Shown in pieces: positions 55,285 to 63,925 of a stretch of DNA of 64,000 nucleotides. Numbering within the stretch: position 1 is the first letter of the stretch; every line of letters starts with the position of its first letter. The translations under genes were made by a program, and so were the position numbers. The DNA is from Hahella sp. (lineage in GTDB: Bacteria; Pseudomonadota; Gammaproteobacteria; Pseudomonadales; Oleiphilaceae). The notes below the pieces were generated by a model. That model was not told the origin of the DNA. It was given only the letters and a program-made list of their open reading frames with translations, and ran no database searches. Location of the stretch: contig JANQMN010000114.1 of NCBI GenBank assembly GCA_028280065.1, positions 1-64,000 of the forward strand, written 5' to 3'.

Positions 55285-56985
55285 TTACAGAAGTTCTTCG
55301 CCGATGAAGCCTGTTTCTAGGAGATCGCTTTGCCTTTGTAGTCGCATAACTTTCTGTACTTGGCTCAGTGAATCATCATTTACTTGGGCTAGCACAGAAT
55401 TAATCTGCTCAGTTTCAAGCTCTTTCTGATAGGCAAAATCCAGCACTGCCTGTAAGGAGGTTTCATTTACATCATTCTTTAAGTGTTTGTATTTCTTTGC
55501 GAAAGCGAGTGCCGCCGCTCGTGTTCTAATACCGTAATCCCCATCCACTTTAATGTTTTGATCCGGTAAAGCAATCTTTAGAGAAGATTGTAATTTCGTT
55601 GTCAGTTTCGTGTTGGTGCAATATTTACCTTCGCCTTCAAGCAGGTCATCCGTAAGCGAACATGAAAGCACCTCCTTTTTCTGCTCGGCATTTATTGTTA
55701 CAGGCACATCTTCGGAGCGTCCTGTACTGTCTTGCACTTTAATTATGTAGTTCCCTGGTTTTGCATCTTTTAGCGAAACGGTCAAGTTGCCTCCAAATGC
55801 TGGCGTTTGCGACACGGTAAATATGCTTTCATCTGCACTATAGGTATAAGTGCCATTTCCACCGCTAATTGAGAGTGAGTTTTTGTTTTTAGTGCCTACC
55901 GTAAAAGAAAGAACGCCAGGGTTAACGGTTATGGGCGCACTAATAGATTCCGTATCAATACCGCATTGGTCGAGGGATTTTGCTGGTGACGGCGGTGTTA
56001 ACTCAGTGACTAGGAGGGTCATATTAGCATTGGCTTCTTCTAACAGTTTATATGCTATTGAAAGCTCAGTCTCAGCAGTTTTTTGTGATTTAGGATCTAT
56101 TGCATTATCTTGTCCTGAGTGTGGAGTCATTCCAGAATCATTTGATTTAGTTTCAGATTTAGGAGTAAAGGTGATAAATCCGGTTTTATTCTGCTTATAA
56201 AGTTCACCGAGTCCTGATATGTAACCAGGTAAAGCATTGAGTGACTGAATAGTGCTACCCAGAGCTTCATTAACTGTTGCATTGATGTTTTTTACTGTGC
56301 CTACTAACTCACCGGGTGCGCGCCCATACTGATGAAGCAAATCCCCAGCTGACCGTCTGAGTTGCTGAGTTTCTAACAAACTGGCCTGAGCCTGGGATAT
56401 CAGTGAGGTTTTGGCACCGGATTCTGACGAATAAATTGCGAGACTATTCTTCACGAGAGCGTATTTTTTATGAAGGGTTTCAAAACCTGTTACTATGCTG
56501 TTAAAACGTTCTTTCGCTTTCCCGGATAACACGAACGGTTGCACAGCCTGCTCTGCGCAAGTAATGGCCTTCTGGCCAACGCCAAAGATTTTGGTTCGTT
56601 CCGGTGCCGCTATCCAATTGGAAAGGCTATACAGGCCAGCACTACCAATTGCAAAATCAGAAATTTTGCTGGCTGAATCGCCATTAGCAGCAAATCCAAT
56701 TGTCACTGCGGTTAAGGGAATCAAACCTATACCTGTCCACGCGTTGAGGTTGGCTTGCTTTCCCATTGAATTTAGATAACGTGATTTTAACGCTGTTGAA
56801 CAGGCTAATGCCGCTTCCATATCTGCCGTTATGGATGAGCAAACCTTAGGGCCACCATTCATTGAAAGAGATTCGTCTACGTAGGGGTTCATAAGCGAAC
56901 AGGATGCCAGAGCGAAGCAAAGCCCGGTTGCCATTAGAGTGCTGCGAAATGTAACTTTAGTTATTGAATTATTAGAACAATGCAT
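55285..56985 (-). CDS. Lipoprotein with peptidoglycan-binding-like domain
   Basis: 566 residues. The leader MHCSNNSITKVTFRSTLMAT ends in a lipobox LASC with Cys29, so the protein is lipid-anchored. The middle has helices and membrane-like segments (LNAWTGIGLIPLTAVTIGFAA), a coiled region and an Ig-like beta domain (about 340-430; SFTVGTKNKNSLSISGGNGTYTYS). Near 455-525 is a peptidoglycan-binding-like repeat: KLQSSLKIALPDQNIKVDGDYGIRTRAAALAFAKKY. Its neighbour carries a transglycosylase domain, so the pair may act on cell wall. No full-length homologue is recognised. Confidence 0.65.
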   Translation of the reverse strand: MHCSNNSITKVTFRSTLMATGLCFALASCSLMNPYVDESLSMNGGPKVCSSITADMEAALACSTALKSRYLNSMGKQANLNAWTGIGLIPLTAVTIGFAANGDSASKISDFAIGSAGLYSLSNWIAAPERTKIFGVGQKAITCAEQAVQPFVLSGKAKERFNSIVTGFETLHKKYALVKNSLAIYSSESGAKTSLISQAQASLLETQQLRRSAGDLLHQYGRAPGELVGTVKNINATVNEALGSTIQSLNALPGYISGLGELYKQNKTGFITFTPKSETKSNDSGMTPHSGQDNAIDPKSQKTAETELSIAYKLLEEANANMTLLVTELTPPSPAKSLDQCGIDTESISAPITVNPGVLSFTVGTKNKNSLSISGGNGTYTYSADESIFTVSQTPAFGGNLTVSLKDAKPGNYIIKVQDSTGRSEDVPVTINAEQKKEVLSCSLTDDLLEGEGKYCTNTKLTTKLQSSLKIALPDQNIKVDGDYGIRTRAAALAFAKKYKHLKNDVNETSLQAVLDFAYQKELETEQINSVLAQVNDDSLSQVQKVMRLQRQSDLLETGFIGEELL

Positions 56986-57252
56986 GTTTCCTGATCTCCA
57001 CTTACAGTTTCTGCGATTTAAACCGACGCTTTATACAACAGAAAGGAGTACTGTTCGTTGTGGTGGTTTTTGGACAACCAACCTTCGCGTTAGGTTAAGT
57101 ACCTATGCGCCTGTCTTTTGGAGATGTGTTGCGAGAGATACAAATCTCCCACTTTAGAGAAGTGTTTTATTGAATTGATTAGTCATTTGTTTGCGTCTGA
57201 TTTCCGGATGATGTAACTTGGAAATCAAAAAATAATAATTATTCAGGTAATC

Positions 57253-58038
57253 ATGCTGGCAGAAGAACAACCAGAGAAGTCTTTTTCATCTGGGCAGTTA
57301 GTTGAACGAATTCAGTCTGGAGATGTTGATGCCGAGACGGATTTGGTTAACAAATATTGGCAAACTCTCTATTTTATAATCAATAGACGTGCAAGTGACC
57401 CTGAGTTGGCTGCGGACATCACTCAGGAAACCTTGGCAATAGTTATCTCCAAGGCTAGAAGTGGCCAGATAGAAAATTCTTTAGCTTTGGCAAGTTTTAT
57501 TCGGCAAACAGGTATAAACTTGCTCATTGCCAGTTTTCGAAAAGAAACCCGGCAAAAGACCGATGCCTGTGAGCATATCGACTTGCAAGTTGCCCACAAT
57601 CAACTTGATCTTTCGGAACTTATAAACCAGCAACAGCTTATAAATGCTGTGGAGCAGATTCTAGAAGAGCTCTCAACGCAACGTGACCGCGATTTATTGT
57701 TGCGTTATTTTGTTTACGGTCAGTCGAAACAAATCATTTGCCTAGAGTTAGCCCTTTCTGATGCACACTTCGACCGTGTGCTATATCGGGCACGACATCG
57801 CCTCAGGCAAACCCTCAAGATTAAGTTCAATATAGACACCGAAAAACTCAGTCTTAGCAGCATACTCATGGTTTTGCTGGTCGTTCTATCCCCCGAAAAC
57901 GGCCATTGCATTGAGATTTCGTTCAGAGAGGTGGGAGAAATAACCGCCAAGCAGCACTATGCAGGTGAGACCTTCATGGACAGATCGGATTCACCACTGG
58001 ATAGTGTGCAGTACCAGAATGAAACGAGGTCATCATGA
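57253..58038 (+). CDS. ECF-like sigma factor with hydrophobic C-terminal tail
   Basis: 261 residues. Region 2 is at about 25-90 (DLVNKYWQTLYFIINRRASD, PELAADITQETLAIVI), and region 4 at about 130-190 (LSTQRDRDLLLRYFVYGQSKQIICLELALSDAHFDRVLYRARHRLRQ). After region 4 it continues about 70 residues with a hydrophobic stretch LSSILMVLLVVLS (201-213), unusual for a sigma factor. Its last bases overlap the next gene (ATGA), the typical sigma/anti-sigma arrangement. It is the first of five tightly spaced genes. Confidence 0.85.
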   Translation: MLAEEQPEKSFSSGQLVERIQSGDVDAETDLVNKYWQTLYFIINRRASDPELAADITQETLAIVISKARSGQIENSLALASFIRQTGINLLIASFRKETRQKTDACEHIDLQVAHNQLDLSELINQQQLINAVEQILEELSTQRDRDLLLRYFVYGQSKQIICLELALSDAHFDRVLYRARHRLRQTLKIKFNIDTEKLSLSSILMVLLVVLSPENGHCIEISFREVGEITAKQHYAGETFMDRSDSPLDSVQYQNETRSS

Positions 58039-58661
58039 GTTCCATGGATAAGGAGTATGTTGTGCAGAATGATATCGCTCAGCGATATCTTTGCGGGAGG
58101 CTAACGCCTGAAGAAGCGGAGGCATTTGAGGTGTATTTGCTAGACCACCCTGATATGCGAGAGCAACTTGAACTGGATACGCTGCTTGCTAATGGATTGA
58201 GTCGTGTGTCGATTGACCGGCCACGCAAAAGAACTGAAAGTAAAGCGTTTTTGTGGGGAATTGTAGGAGCCATGGGCGGTGCTGTATTTGCTTTTTTCGC
58301 GGCATTTTTCCTCATTTTACCAAACAGTTCCAATATCGGTGGGGCATCATCTCAAATAGTGTATCTGGAGACAGTTCGTGGTGAGCCACTGAACAATCAG
58401 GTTAATTTGGGGGCTGAGCGTGTGGTGGTGTTAGTGTTGGATACAGGATTAAATAATCTGACTCAATTCAGCGCTCAAATGAAAAACGCCCATAATACCG
58501 TAATAGAGACCTGGAAAGGCTTGAAGTCTGATCTAAATGGACAAGCAGTCCTACTGCTTGAAACCAGTTTGATCGACACTGGCAGCTACAAAATTACCAT
58601 TAACACCTCTGATGACCAGGCTCTGCCAATAACTTATCAACTGAATCTAGAAAAAAAATAG
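58035..58661 (+). CDS. Membrane anti-sigma factor
   Basis: 208 residues. The N-terminal cytoplasmic part IAQRYLCGRLTPEEAEAFEVYLLDHPDMREQLE is the helical anti-sigma pattern (zf-HC2/ASD-like) without the zinc His/Cys set. One membrane helix (about 71-95) is followed by an extracytoplasmic beta-rich domain of about 110 residues (YLETVRGEPLNNQVN, VVLVLDTGLNNLTQF). It is translationally coupled to the sigma gene and 12 bases before the peroxidase. Regulated release by proteolysis is the family mode; the protease is unknown, though a CHAT protease is encoded downstream. Confidence 0.8.
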   Translation: MSSMDKEYVVQNDIAQRYLCGRLTPEEAEAFEVYLLDHPDMREQLELDTLLANGLSRVSIDRPRKRTESKAFLWGIVGAMGGAVFAFFAAFFLILPNSSNIGGASSQIVYLETVRGEPLNNQVNLGAERVVVLVLDTGLNNLTQFSAQMKNAHNTVIETWKGLKSDLNGQAVLLLETSLIDTGSYKITINTSDDQALPITYQLNLEKK

Positions 58662-58673
58662 GGGCATTAAGCT

Positions 58674-60035
58674 ATGGATTATAAGAACGTATCCAGACTT
58701 TTTCCTATTTGCAGTAAAAAGCCCTTGTTAACAAAAGGGCAGATAACTGAACTGACACAACTACTGACAGGTCAAAACTCAAAAGAGTTCCTATCAGTCA
58801 GTGAGAATCATAGTTCATGTTCCAACCCTAAAATTCCGGTAGGGTTTACCTATTTAGGTCAACTTATCGCACATGACATTGTTCCAAGAACACGCATCAG
58901 AACTTCAGACCGAAAGGTATCACCTGAATTGAATTTAGACAGCATATATGGTGGTGTCATAGGTCAAACGAACTATTCGTTGTTTAATAAAAGGGGTTGC
59001 TTTGAACATGAAGGAAGAGATTTTGATGTCAAGAGAAGTGAGGGTAAAGCAGCGATCCCTGATCTGAGAAATGATGAAAACGTCATTATTGTGCAGTTAC
59101 ATCGCCAGATACAAAAACTTCACGATAAAGTCGTTCAACGGCTTCCCAAAAACTCTCAAATCGAAAAGACAATAGATCGGGCACGAGCCATTACCACCAC
59201 GTTATTTCATCTGGTGGTCGTGGAAGAATACTTGCCAAAAATTCTGGACCGGATTGTTTACAAAAAATACTTTACTGAAATGAAGGAATATATTCGGGAC
59301 ATTGATATGCCGTTGGAATCGATTCCAGTAGAATTTTCCCACGCCGCATTTAGATTCGGTCATAGCATAGTATTAAACGCATATGCACTCTCAAGCGGGC
59401 AGGGGGCTACCCTCCTCCTCAAAGAGCTTTTAAGAGGCAAAGACACTGGAGCATTGGAAGAACGCTTGCAGATAGACTGGAGGAATTTTTTTGGCAGTTG
59501 TTCCCAAAAAGCTAATGAAATTGACATGTTGATCGAGTTTGATATGGGAGACATTCCGGACGAGGGTAGCGTCGTATTTAGGAACTTGACTGCAGGTGAA
59601 AATATGCACCTACCTTCAGGTTACAGGGTAAGAGAATTCATCCAGGAACACCCCTCGGAATTATCGAATGATATTCATTTGACGAACCAAAATTACTTGG
59701 ATACTGGTAGTGAGGCGGACCTTGTACTCGCTTATCAATATCTGCAGGAGCACTTCGAGAGAGGAACACTACCTCTTTGGCTTTATATCTTGAGAGAGTC
59801 AGTTCAGTCAACAAATCCATCATATGCGCTAGGTAAAGTTGGTAGTGTCATTGTAGCTGAAGTAATAAGGAGTTCGATTTTGAGTTGTTATCCGCCTGCG
59901 GTTGCCCGGAGTCAACAACCTCTAATTGAAATCCTCAAGAGACTTCCCCAGAGCCTAGAGTTTGTTAAATTGAGTGGGATTGAGCCGCCCACACAAATGC
60001 TGGATTTATTTAATTTATTTGAGAAAGGAGAGTGA
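58674..60035 (+). CDS. Animal-type heme peroxidase family protein
   Basis: 453 residues in the peroxidase-cyclooxygenase superfamily. The distal motif is FTYLGQLIAHDI (His67, Asp68), as in GQLLDHD of myeloperoxidase. IPDLRNDENVIIVQLHRQIQKLHDKVV follows. The proximal His is in FSHAAFRFGHSIV (His230), close to AFRYGHTLI. VGSVIVAEVIRSSI closes the domain. No signal peptide is evident. Catalytic residues suggest H2O2-dependent oxidation, but the substrate and whether it binds heme are unproven. It overlaps the next gene by four bases within a sigma/anti-sigma/CHAT operon, an unusual setting. Confidence 0.85.
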   Translation: MDYKNVSRLFPICSKKPLLTKGQITELTQLLTGQNSKEFLSVSENHSSCSNPKIPVGFTYLGQLIAHDIVPRTRIRTSDRKVSPELNLDSIYGGVIGQTNYSLFNKRGCFEHEGRDFDVKRSEGKAAIPDLRNDENVIIVQLHRQIQKLHDKVVQRLPKNSQIEKTIDRARAITTTLFHLVVVEEYLPKILDRIVYKKYFTEMKEYIRDIDMPLESIPVEFSHAAFRFGHSIVLNAYALSSGQGATLLLKELLRGKDTGALEERLQIDWRNFFGSCSQKANEIDMLIEFDMGDIPDEGSVVFRNLTAGENMHLPSGYRVREFIQEHPSELSNDIHLTNQNYLDTGSEADLVLAYQYLQEHFERGTLPLWLYILRESVQSTNPSYALGKVGSVIVAEVIRSSILSCYPPAVARSQQPLIEILKRLPQSLEFVKLSGIEPPTQMLDLFNLFEKGE

Positions 60036-60544
60036 AAATGTCTGATATTGTCAAGAATTCATGGGATGTGCCAGTGTCCTATGTCAATGCGGTTGACTAC
60101 TCAAAAGACAGACGTTTAAAGCAATATCACCCTCGAGCCAACATTAAAAATGATGAGACTGCTTATAGGCAATCTACTGAAATCGGAAGTGACAATAAAT
60201 TTAAGATAAAAGTGGGTAGAGGTCATTTGGGAGGTAAAGATTGGTCAGATATGGCAAAGGAACTCTTTGCATTGGCAGAATTTGAACTTTCCTACAGATT
60301 CCCTGATACCTACGAATGTAAAGCGGTAAAACTGGCGGATTTATCGGCTTCCACTCCATCTCAATATACTTCAGTCATTGTGTGGGTCACCCTTGTTTCC
60401 GCTAATGCTCCTGACCCACTGAATCCAGGTAAAACTTATAGTCTTTTTCTGACAACTTTGCTCTGGAATTCTTCCGAAGTGGCTAAAGTGGAATCCGCAG
60501 CTTACGGGGGGGGCACAAAAACGTCCTACACCTGGCGCGATTAG
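60032..60544 (+). CDS. Unknown 170-residue protein with a G8 tract
   Basis: No family recognised. It starts MKMSDIVKNSWDVPVSYVN (or MSDIVK, ATG at 60038) and contains FKIKVGRGHLGGKDWSDMAKELF and SVIVWVTLVSANAPDPLNPGKTY. It is mixed alpha/beta, with no signal or membrane segment. Eight consecutive G at 60506-60513 encode GGG near the C-terminus. One base fewer would shift the frame so that it ends at TGA 60570-60572, just before ATG 60581 in the next gene. It overlaps the peroxidase gene by four bases, so the two products are probably made together. Confidence 0.7.
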   Translation: MKMSDIVKNSWDVPVSYVNAVDYSKDRRLKQYHPRANIKNDETAYRQSTEIGSDNKFKIKVGRGHLGGKDWSDMAKELFALAEFELSYRFPDTYECKAVKLADLSASTPSQYTSVIVWVTLVSANAPDPLNPGKTYSLFLTTLLWNSSEVAKVESAAYGGGTKTSYTWRD

Positions 60545-60553
60545 AGTTTCCGA

Positions 60554-63500
60554 TTGGATTCAGCATGCCTGATAAGAAGTATGGCTACAATGTTCTTTGT
60601 GGCCATACTTTTTTGTTTGCCAGTCGCTAAAGCGGACAGTATTGAAATCGAATTATCCCCGGAACTAAAATTCGGAGGCCATCACATTCGAATTCAATAC
60701 CCTGGCGAAGCGGGTGTTTTCGTTGTTAAAGGCGGCAATCAAGTTATCGCAGAGTTGCAAAGTTCAGGGTTACTTCTGCAAACAGAATACCTCTATCTTC
60801 CGCGTTCGAACACTGAATATCGAATTAAGATCACACCTGACTATCCACTAGCATTTAAGGTTACTGAAGTTCAAATAACCAGAACTAAGAGTAATTCCGA
60901 TAATCCGACTCCATTGCAGTGCCATGAACTCGAAAAACAACTTGCAGAGGAAATCAACAAGGGTGAATACAAGAAGGCAATTCATACACTAGAAGAGAAG
61001 GTTGGAACCGCTAAGTTATGCGACCTATACCATCTCGCTAAAGGTGACGCACTGTTTAATCTTGAGGCCTTTCCGGAAGCACGTTCAGCCTATTTAGATG
61101 CCTATTTAGAACTAGGCAGTCCTACGCAAAACCGCACCGCAGTTTGGATGGATTATGTCGCTTCCTATTTACAGTTGAAGCTCGGTTTCAGCGAAATTCT
61201 AACTGGCGATGAGACCTCAACTCCTCGCCTTATTGACCAAGGCTGGGAAACACTTAGAAATGCTGCACGTAATATTGAGGAGCATAGGCATACAAATTTA
61301 CTTCCTGAACTCCACAATGCCAAAGCGACCTACTACCGGATCATTGGTGATTTAGTTAAAGCATCCGAAGAGCTTAAGGCTGCAGTCATTGAAATGCGAG
61401 AAGCTGGTCGAATGTCCGAAGCAGCCAACTATTTGAATAATATCGCCACATTACATCGGGCACGGGGGGACTACTCTGCCGCGCAGCGAATCTTCAGTCA
61501 GTCAATACAATTGGCTCGTAAAAGCAAAAACCATATTGCGGAGGCCATTCAACACGACAATCTGGCATCGACCTATGTTGAGCTGGGTGACTTGGAAGCA
61601 GCCGAACGTTATTTTCAGGCATCTATAGAGCTCAGCGAGCTTCAAGGTCTGGCACACAAGAGTGCAGATGCGCGGCTTGGTTTAGCAGAACTCGCTTTAC
61701 TGGATGATGAAGTGGAAAAGGCATTGCGTTATCTCAAAGACATTGAAAACTTTGCAACGAACCAAACCTTTCGTATTGCCGGTCGTCTCTATGCTTTTCT
61801 TTCTGAAGTTTATGCCAAAAAAGGTGATGCTGAACTAAGTGAAAAATACACAAATCGGGCACTGACTGCACTGTCAATGCAAGGCAGAAAAAAAGATAAA
61901 CTGCGGTTGATTTTCGCTTTGGCCCGAAGCTGCATATCGGGAAGTAATTATCCGTTGGCAGAAACTTTATTGGCACAGGCTGAATCGTTGTTAGTCCCGG
62001 ATCACCCCCATCAAGTTGAGTTCTACCAGCTTAAAAATGCTCTGCTGTTATCTCAAGAAAGCATATATAGTGAAGTGTACGCGGAACAAATCAGGGAAAA
62101 TTTTTCAAAGGCATTCAAGATTGTCAGACGTACAGAGCAAACACTTAGCTTCTATCACTTGGGGCCAGGTTTTAAGAACAGGGTTAGAGGGCTTATTAAC
62201 GACTATCTTGATTTTTTGCTCTTAAGTCGAGCTCCAAACGCAGTTTCTGAAGCATTTTCCATCATGGAAGCCTATCAAGCGAGCATGATGCGCAAAAGTC
62301 GACTTTTTTACCGACAGTTTTATATACAAAATATTGAAACACAAACTAGCCGGACGCAAGACTACGCTAGGGCGGAATTGCAGCTTTTAATAAATGATTC
62401 AGACCAATCGAGATTGCAGGGACTGCGGGAACTTGACCAACGACAGGAGGTACTGGATGCCAGTCAAGGTATGGATGATTTTGTCATAGAAAAGCGCGTT
62501 TTACTTCCTAAGTTCAATATTGCGGAGTTGTCCGGCACATTAATGCACGATGAAGCCCTGATTCGTTATTTCGATTTAGCAGAACAAACGGTAGTCGTAG
62601 TCATTACCCAAAAAGGTCAAATTGTATTTCCCCTCAAAAAAGCCACTAGAGACATTCTTGAGCGCCAAAGTCTATCTGAATTGCTGGGACTGCCTGCTGA
62701 AAGCGTACTGCCAACTGTTTTTTTATCAGATTCAAATGTCAGTAAGCTAGTAATAATAACTGACCACCTGAGCCATTTGATTCCCTATTCTGCATTGAAA
62801 TTAAGGATGGAAAAAAAATTCATTAATGACAGGTTTCAAGTAATTCGTGCTTACTCGGCAGTCGATTATTTGGACCAGAATCAATCCAGTCCGTCCGAAC
62901 AGCAAAATCACATTGCGGTATTTGCCGATCCTATTTTTAGCGATGCAACTGACAAGACAACAGGTATTAAAGTACCAGAGTGGGGCGTGAACCTCCCCAG
63001 GCTGGTTTTTTCTATCGAAGAAGTCAAAAGCCTAAAGAGTCATTATCCATATTCTCCATTGCTTTCTTTCACGGGAAGAGCAGCTACCAGTGACATTTTA
63101 ATGTCTCATGACACCAGGAGTGCCAGGCTTCTGCACATCGCAACACACGGGTTTTATGACCCGGATTATCCGGGGATCGTTGGTTTGTTTACTTCCTATG
63201 CGGAGAGTCAACATTACCTACCGGGTTTTATCTCACTTACTCAACTATTAAGCCAGCCCTTCTTTTCCGATCTTGTTGTGCTTAGTGGCTGCGATACATT
63301 GCGCGGAGAGCTTTGGTTAAGCGAGGGTCATAACAGCCTTTCAAGAGGTGTCTTGGCACAGGGAGCAGGATCTGCTTTGGCCACCCTATGGAAGGTACCT
63401 GACCGTGCCAGTGCTGCGTTCATGGAGTATTTTTACCGCGAGCTAGCGCGTACTGGAAATTCACCCGAAGCATTGCAGGTAGCAAAACAAAATCTAGCAA

Positions 63501-63586
63501 AATCGGGACGCTTTAGAGCTCCTCACTACTGGTCAGGATTCGTGTTAACCGTGGCAAATCGAATTTTCGAAACCGTTCAATTTTGA
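60554..63586 (+). CDS. Exported TPR-CHAT (caspase-fold) protease
   Basis: 1010 residues. The N-terminal leader (SMATMFFVAILFCLPVAKA) targets it out of the cytoplasm. A beta-rich region follows (about 30-110), then TPR-like helices (about 120-450; AANYLNNIATLHRARGDYSAAQRIFSQS, QHDNLASTYVELGDLEAAERYF). A helical linker leads to the CHAT domain (about 690-1005): HIATHGFYDPDYPG with His865, LVVLSGCDTLRG with Cys913, and QGAGSALATLWKVPDRASAAFMEYFYREL. The dyad His/Cys is intact. TTG 60554 or ATG 60581 may be the start. CHAT proteases cleave partner proteins; here the anti-sigma ectodomain is a candidate target (inference). Confidence 0.88.
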   Translation: MDSACLIRSMATMFFVAILFCLPVAKADSIEIELSPELKFGGHHIRIQYPGEAGVFVVKGGNQVIAELQSSGLLLQTEYLYLPRSNTEYRIKITPDYPLAFKVTEVQITRTKSNSDNPTPLQCHELEKQLAEEINKGEYKKAIHTLEEKVGTAKLCDLYHLAKGDALFNLEAFPEARSAYLDAYLELGSPTQNRTAVWMDYVASYLQLKLGFSEILTGDETSTPRLIDQGWETLRNAARNIEEHRHTNLLPELHNAKATYYRIIGDLVKASEELKAAVIEMREAGRMSEAANYLNNIATLHRARGDYSAAQRIFSQSIQLARKSKNHIAEAIQHDNLASTYVELGDLEAAERYFQASIELSELQGLAHKSADARLGLAELALLDDEVEKALRYLKDIENFATNQTFRIAGRLYAFLSEVYAKKGDAELSEKYTNRALTALSMQGRKKDKLRLIFALARSCISGSNYPLAETLLAQAESLLVPDHPHQVEFYQLKNALLLSQESIYSEVYAEQIRENFSKAFKIVRRTEQTLSFYHLGPGFKNRVRGLINDYLDFLLLSRAPNAVSEAFSIMEAYQASMMRKSRLFYRQFYIQNIETQTSRTQDYARAELQLLINDSDQSRLQGLRELDQRQEVLDASQGMDDFVIEKRVLLPKFNIAELSGTLMHDEALIRYFDLAEQTVVVVITQKGQIVFPLKKATRDILERQSLSELLGLPAESVLPTVFLSDSNVSKLVIITDHLSHLIPYSALKLRMEKKFINDRFQVIRAYSAVDYLDQNQSSPSEQQNHIAVFADPIFSDATDKTTGIKVPEWGVNLPRLVFSIEEVKSLKSHYPYSPLLSFTGRAATSDILMSHDTRSARLLHIATHGFYDPDYPGIVGLFTSYAESQHYLPGFISLTQLLSQPFFSDLVVLSGCDTLRGELWLSEGHNSLSRGVLAQGAGSALATLWKVPDRASAAFMEYFYRELARTGNSPEALQVAKQNLAKSGRFRAPHYWSGFVLTVANRIFETVQF

Positions 63587-63925
63587 GAATATCTTTGCGT
63601 CCTAAAATCGAACGGTGCCCATATAAAGCGCTGCGAGTTAAGCACTGATAGTGTTCGCGGTCAAAATAATCATTGCCTCAAGCAGATAGAAACTCAGTGA
63701 GGATTGGAAGTCCGGACTATCCAACGTGTTGTAAACCGACTAAAAACGAGCCTTACCTACGTATTTCCGCGTTACCTAGTTAGGTAAAAACGTGATCCAG
63801 TTAACAGCCATGAATAGTCCGTTGGATTTGTCGCCTTAAGCTAATAAATAGTCGTACTAAGACAATAAAGTTCCTTGGATAAAAATAAGAATTTTCTCCT
63901 CAGTCTTCTAGAGGAGAAAACAACA
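63587..63925. other. Intergenic region upstream of the last gene
   Basis: About 340 bases. It holds a 16-bp dyad TTACCTAGTTAGGTAA (63772-63787), an ATCCAACG/CGTTGGAT pair about 100 bases apart, and the ribosome-site hairpin at 63892-63920. No further ORF is seen. It should carry the promoter of the terminal gene. Confidence 0.4.
63892..63920 (+). promoter_or_regulatory. Hairpin enclosing the ribosome-binding site
   Basis: TTTTCTCCTC (63892-63901) is perfectly complementary to GAGGAGAAAA (63911-63920) with a 9-base loop. The 3' arm contains GAGGAG, the Shine-Dalgarno sequence of the gene starting at 63926. In RNA the site would be masked, a design typical of translational control such as RNA thermometers or ligand switches. 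The trigger is not visible. Confidence 0.55.

Noticed and set aside
63592-63606. On the minus strand GGACGCAAAG resembles the core of a cyclic-di-GMP-I riboswitch.
   Set aside because: The required upstream GGCAAAC/GAAA helix and receptor stem are not found, and it lies antisense at the end of the CHAT gene.
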